Origin: CAZXIY01 sp964640935
GTDB taxonomy: Archaea > Thermoplasmatota > Thermoplasmata > Methanomassiliicoccales > Methanomethylophilaceae
Reading direction: 5' to 3'
NCBI GenBank assembly: GCA_964640935.1
Contig: CAZXIY010000054.1
Location: 1 to 8,391 of the forward strand
Length of the DNA: 8,391 nt
Numbering within the stretch: the stretch's first letter is position 1; every line of letters starts with the position of its first letter. Of the stretch, positions 6,520-8,391 are shown piece by piece. The position numbers were made by a program, and so were the translations under genes. A model generated the notes under the pieces. It saw only the letters and a program-made list of their open reading frames with translations, had not been told where the DNA came from and did not search any database.

Positions 6520-7101
6520 TCACCTCCCGGCCGCGAATGGCTTCCCGTGGCCAGGTATTATCACATCGGCGTAATCGCATATCGTCTTAATACTTTTCAT
6601 GGATACGTCCTTGCACACATGTATGCCGGGAGGCACCATCTTCCTGTAGTTGTCCTCCAGCGGTATCGCGTCCCCGACGATCGCGTATCTGCGGTCCTCG
6701 CCTTCGACGAACACGCTCATGGAATCCCATGTATGTCCCGGAGTGTAGACGAGATCCACGCCTTTCGCTATGGATACGTCGCCGTCTATCTTCTCGGCCC
6801 CTTCGATCTTGCAGTCATCCTCGCCCGCATGCATGATGATCTCGGCATTCGGGAACAGGTCGTTGTTGGCCGTGTGATCGGAATGCCCATGAGTCAATAT
6901 CACGGTGTCTACATCCTTCATGAACACACCCAGCTGCTTGAACGATGTCTTTATCCCCGGCCTCATGAGGCGGCTGCTGGTATCCACGACTATGAGCTTT
7001 CCGCCGGCCCTTATCAGCGTCGATGTGGAATTCGCTTCGAGGATCGTCCCGTCCTCCGCACGCTCAAGGCTGCCTATGACAAGGACATCAAGTTGATTCA
7101 T
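6520..7101 (-). CDS. Metallo-beta-lactamase fold hydrolase
   Basis: A 193-residue MBL-fold protein. The metal-binding motif HGHSDH (71-76) matches HxHxDH, with further ligands H123 in TPGHTWDS, D144 in VGDAI and H185 in IPGHGKP, so a complete two-metal site is present. Such proteins cover glyoxalase II-like thioesterases, MBLAC1-like and other hydrolases; the substrate cannot be told from sequence. It is compact, with no RNase J/CPSF-type beta-CASP domain. Two ATGs are possible, 7107 and 7101. Neither has a Shine-Dalgarno, and 7101 is preferred because the box A-like CTTAATAG (7130-7123) is centred about 26 bases before it, fitting a leaderless mRNA. Its TGA lies within the Shine-Dalgarno of the downstream zinc-finger gene, four bases before that ATG. 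Confidence 0.9.
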   Translation of the reverse strand: MNQLDVLVIGSLERAEDGTILEANSTSTLIRAGGKLIVVDTSSRLMRPGIKTSFKQLGVFMKDVDTVILTHGHSDHTANNDLFPNAEIIMHAGEDDCKIEGAEKIDGDVSIAKGVDLVYTPGHTWDSMSVFVEGEDRRYAIVGDAIPLEDNYRKMVPPGIHVCKDVSMKSIKTICDYADVIIPGHGKPFAAGR

Positions 7102-7185
7102 ACCCATGGTATCGCATCGTCGCTATTAAGGGAACGGCCCGTCAGAATACCGAAAACAGATTAGACCTCCTGACGATATCCATCC
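7102..7185. promoter_or_regulatory. Divergent promoter region, hydrolase / methyltransferase
   Basis: This 84-base gap lies between divergent genes. On the minus strand, CTTAATAG (7130-7123) is a plausible box A for the MBL hydrolase. For the methyltransferase on the plus strand only a weak AT-rich stretch (about 7153-7165, ending in GATTAGA) lies at a suitable distance before the GTG at 7186, and no Shine-Dalgarno is seen. Both assignments are from spacing and composition only. Confidence 0.35.
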
Positions 7186-7761
7186 GTGGAATACAGAGAT
7201 GACATAACGGCGGAAACAACAGACGATGTGTATCCTCCGTCCGAGGACAGCATCCTTCTGATAGAATCGATTGATGTATCTGAAGGGGAGCGCGTACTCG
7301 AGATAGGCTGCGGTTCGGGCATAGTGTCCATGCACTGCGCCGCCTGCGGAGCCTCCGTGACCGCGGTCGACATCAATCCCTCTGCAGTGGAATGCACCAG
7401 GAAGAATGCCGAAAGGAACGGACTTCTCCTGTCCGCATCCGTGTCGGATCTCTATGAAAACGTCTCCGGAAGATTCGACACGGTGATATTCAATCTCCCG
7501 TACCTCCCTGTGGACGAGGAAGGGATGCTCGCCAAGGCCTGGTCCGGCGGGGAAGGCGGCATAGGGCCGCTCCCCGGCCTGCTGGACGGGCTCCGGGATC
7601 ACCTGTCGGAGGACGGAAGGCTCGTCATCGTCGTTTCCACGCTGATGGACGAGGAAAAGCTGAACGGACTCCTGTCGGGATTCTCGGTCAGGACCGTCGG
7701 AGAGCTCCCGCTGTTCTTCGAGAGACTGAAAGTGCTGGAGATCACTCCGCGTACTTCTTGA
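7186..7761 (+). CDS. HemK2/Mtq2-like class I methyltransferase
   Basis: A 191-residue SAM-dependent methyltransferase of the short HemK2/PrmC-related type that lacks the bacterial N-terminal helical domain. Archaeal and eukaryotic relatives (Mtq2, with Trm112) methylate the glutamine of the GGQ motif in the class 1 release factor, tuning translation termination. Seen here: YPPSEDS (16-22), typical of this subfamily; motif I VLEIGCGSG (37-45); the acidic residue after strand 2, VDIN (61-64); and the catalytic-loop motif as NLPYLP (103-108) where the family norm is NPPY. The GTG at 7186 is the only usable start: a TGA lies in frame five codons upstream. The last 20 bases overlap the convergent gatE. 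Exact substrate is inference, since related enzymes also modify other proteins or small molecules. Confidence 0.88.
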   Translation: MEYRDDITAETTDDVYPPSEDSILLIESIDVSEGERVLEIGCGSGIVSMHCAACGASVTAVDINPSAVECTRKNAERNGLLLSASVSDLYENVSGRFDTVIFNLPYLPVDEEGMLAKAWSGGEGGIGPLPGLLDGLRDHLSEDGRLVIVVSTLMDEEKLNGLLSGFSVRTVGELPLFFERLKVLEITPRTS

Positions 7762-8391
7762 TCTCTTTCGCCAGGAGCTCGTTGGCCTTCTTTCCGTCGA
7801 TCTTCCCTCTGAGAGCCCCCATAACGGGGCCCATGAGCGGTCCGATCGCATCCATGCCCTTGCCTCTGACGAAGTCCTCGCGCTCCTTGACTATCTTCGC
7901 TATCGTCGCGGCAGCCTCGTCGTCATCCACAGATTCCAGACCGAGTTTGGATATGGCCTTTTCCGCAGACGATCCTTCGGACATCTCCTTCAGTATCGCC
8001 GGAAGGGCCTCTTTTGCGAAACGCGACGCCTTGAGCATACCGAAGAGCTCCATTACCGAATCGTCTGTGAACGCATGAACATCCGTTCCGGCGTGCTCGA
8101 GCTCCCCGTAGGTGTTGAGGAACATCGTCGCCGCGACCGGCGCGAGGTTGTACTTATCGGCGATCTTCTCGAAAAGATCCGTATTGTCCTGCCTGACGAT
8201 CTGCTTCGCCTGCTGGGCGTTTATCCCGTACTGAGAGACGAGACGCTTCTCGATGGCCTCCGGGAGCTCCGGGAGGTTGTTGCGCACATCCTCCATCCTC
8301 TCTCTGGTTATCGTCGTCGGCGGAACATCCGTCTCGGGATACATCCTCGCTGCTCCGGGGAGCGGCCTGGAATACTTCGACGTTCCGTCCG
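7742..8391 (-). CDS. gatE: Glutamyl-tRNA(Gln) amidotransferase subunit E, 3' part
   Basis: About 216 C-terminal residues of GatE are visible; the frame stays open to the right edge, so the start is outside the window. Family knowledge: with GatD, GatE converts misacylated Glu-tRNA(Gln) to Gln-tRNA(Gln) in archaea, GatE being the tRNA-binding, amide-transferring (kinase) subunit; full proteins are about 600 residues or more. The identification rests on the strongly conserved RPLPGAARMYPETD near the visible N-terminus (about 8324-8365), followed by the helical GatB/YqeY-like tail that grips the tRNA: repeated alpha-helices, LLAKEIKKYAE at the C-terminus and the GPLMGPVMGALRGKIDG turn typical of YqeY/GatB tails. 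It ends with TGA at 7744-7742, inside the convergent methyltransferase gene. Confidence 0.95.
   Translation of the reverse strand, partial: DGTSKYSRPLPGAARMYPETDVPPTTITRERMEDVRNNLPELPEAIEKRLVSQYGINAQQAKQIVRQDNTDLFEKIADKYNLAPVAATMFLNTYGELEHAGTDVHAFTDDSVMELFGMLKASRFAKEALPAILKEMSEGSSAEKAISKLGLESVDDDEAAATIAKIVKEREDFVRGKGMDAIGPLMGPVMGALRGKIDGKKANELLAKEIKKYAE

Noticed and set aside
6514..7164. A 216-codon plus-strand open frame opposite the MBL hydrolase
   Set aside because: The minus-strand frame carries the full HxHxDH metal site and coupled translation signals; this is its shadow.
7126..7851. A 241-codon minus-strand open frame across the methyltransferase
   Set aside because: It is antisense to a clear SAM methyltransferase and overlaps gatE out of frame; its product is Arg/Glu/Ser-rich and unrecognisable.
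1..8391. Search for CRISPR arrays, insertion sequences, phage genes or attachment sites
   Set aside because: No direct-repeat array, transposase, integrase or terminal inverted repeats were seen; the region looks like ordinary chromosome.

Overview
The window is a densely packed stretch of archaeal chromosome. Diagnostic archaeal genes are a GatE-type amidotransferase subunit (archaea only), ribosomal protein S17e, an RqcH/NFACT protein, an HVO_0476-family zinc-finger protein and a short-form TraB protein. Promoters look like archaeal box A elements (TTTATATC, TTAAATAA, TATTAATA), several of them 24-29 bases before a start codon, as expected for leaderless mRNAs; other genes carry clear Shine-Dalgarno sites. 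Intermediate GC, the gene set and the mixed leader style suggest Thermoplasmata, most likely a Methanomassiliicoccales-type methanogen. That lineage call is inference from recall, not a search.

Layout, left to right: (1) the 3' part of rqcH (+), ending just before a tRNA-Arg(GCG) on the minus strand. (2) A minus-strand block read right to left: TraB-family protein, thyX (joined to traB by an ATGA overlap), rps17e with its own apparent promoter, then the tRNA. (3) A 218-base divergent promoter region (2732-2949), the longest stretch without a confident gene. (4) A plus-strand block: two adjacent polytopic membrane proteins that are paralogues of each other and each internally duplicated (four copies of one six-helix unit), then a HAD-IB phosphatase with its own box A. 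(5) A minus-strand pair: metallo-beta-lactamase-fold hydrolase followed by the HVO_0476 zinc-finger protein, whose Shine-Dalgarno contains the hydrolase stop codon. The zinc-finger gene overlaps the HAD gene tail to tail by 45 bases. (6) A plus-strand HemK2/Mtq2-like methyltransferase, overlapping by 20 bases the 3' end of gatE, which runs off the right edge on the minus strand.

Most genes serve translation: ribosome rescue (rqcH), a ribosomal protein, a tRNA, probable release-factor methylation and Gln-tRNA synthesis (gatE). ThyX makes dTMP. The part not explained by known families is the duplicated membrane-protein pair at 2950-5197. Its repeat architecture faintly recalls the GPR1/FUN34/YaaH acetate-transporter fold, but the signature motif is missing.
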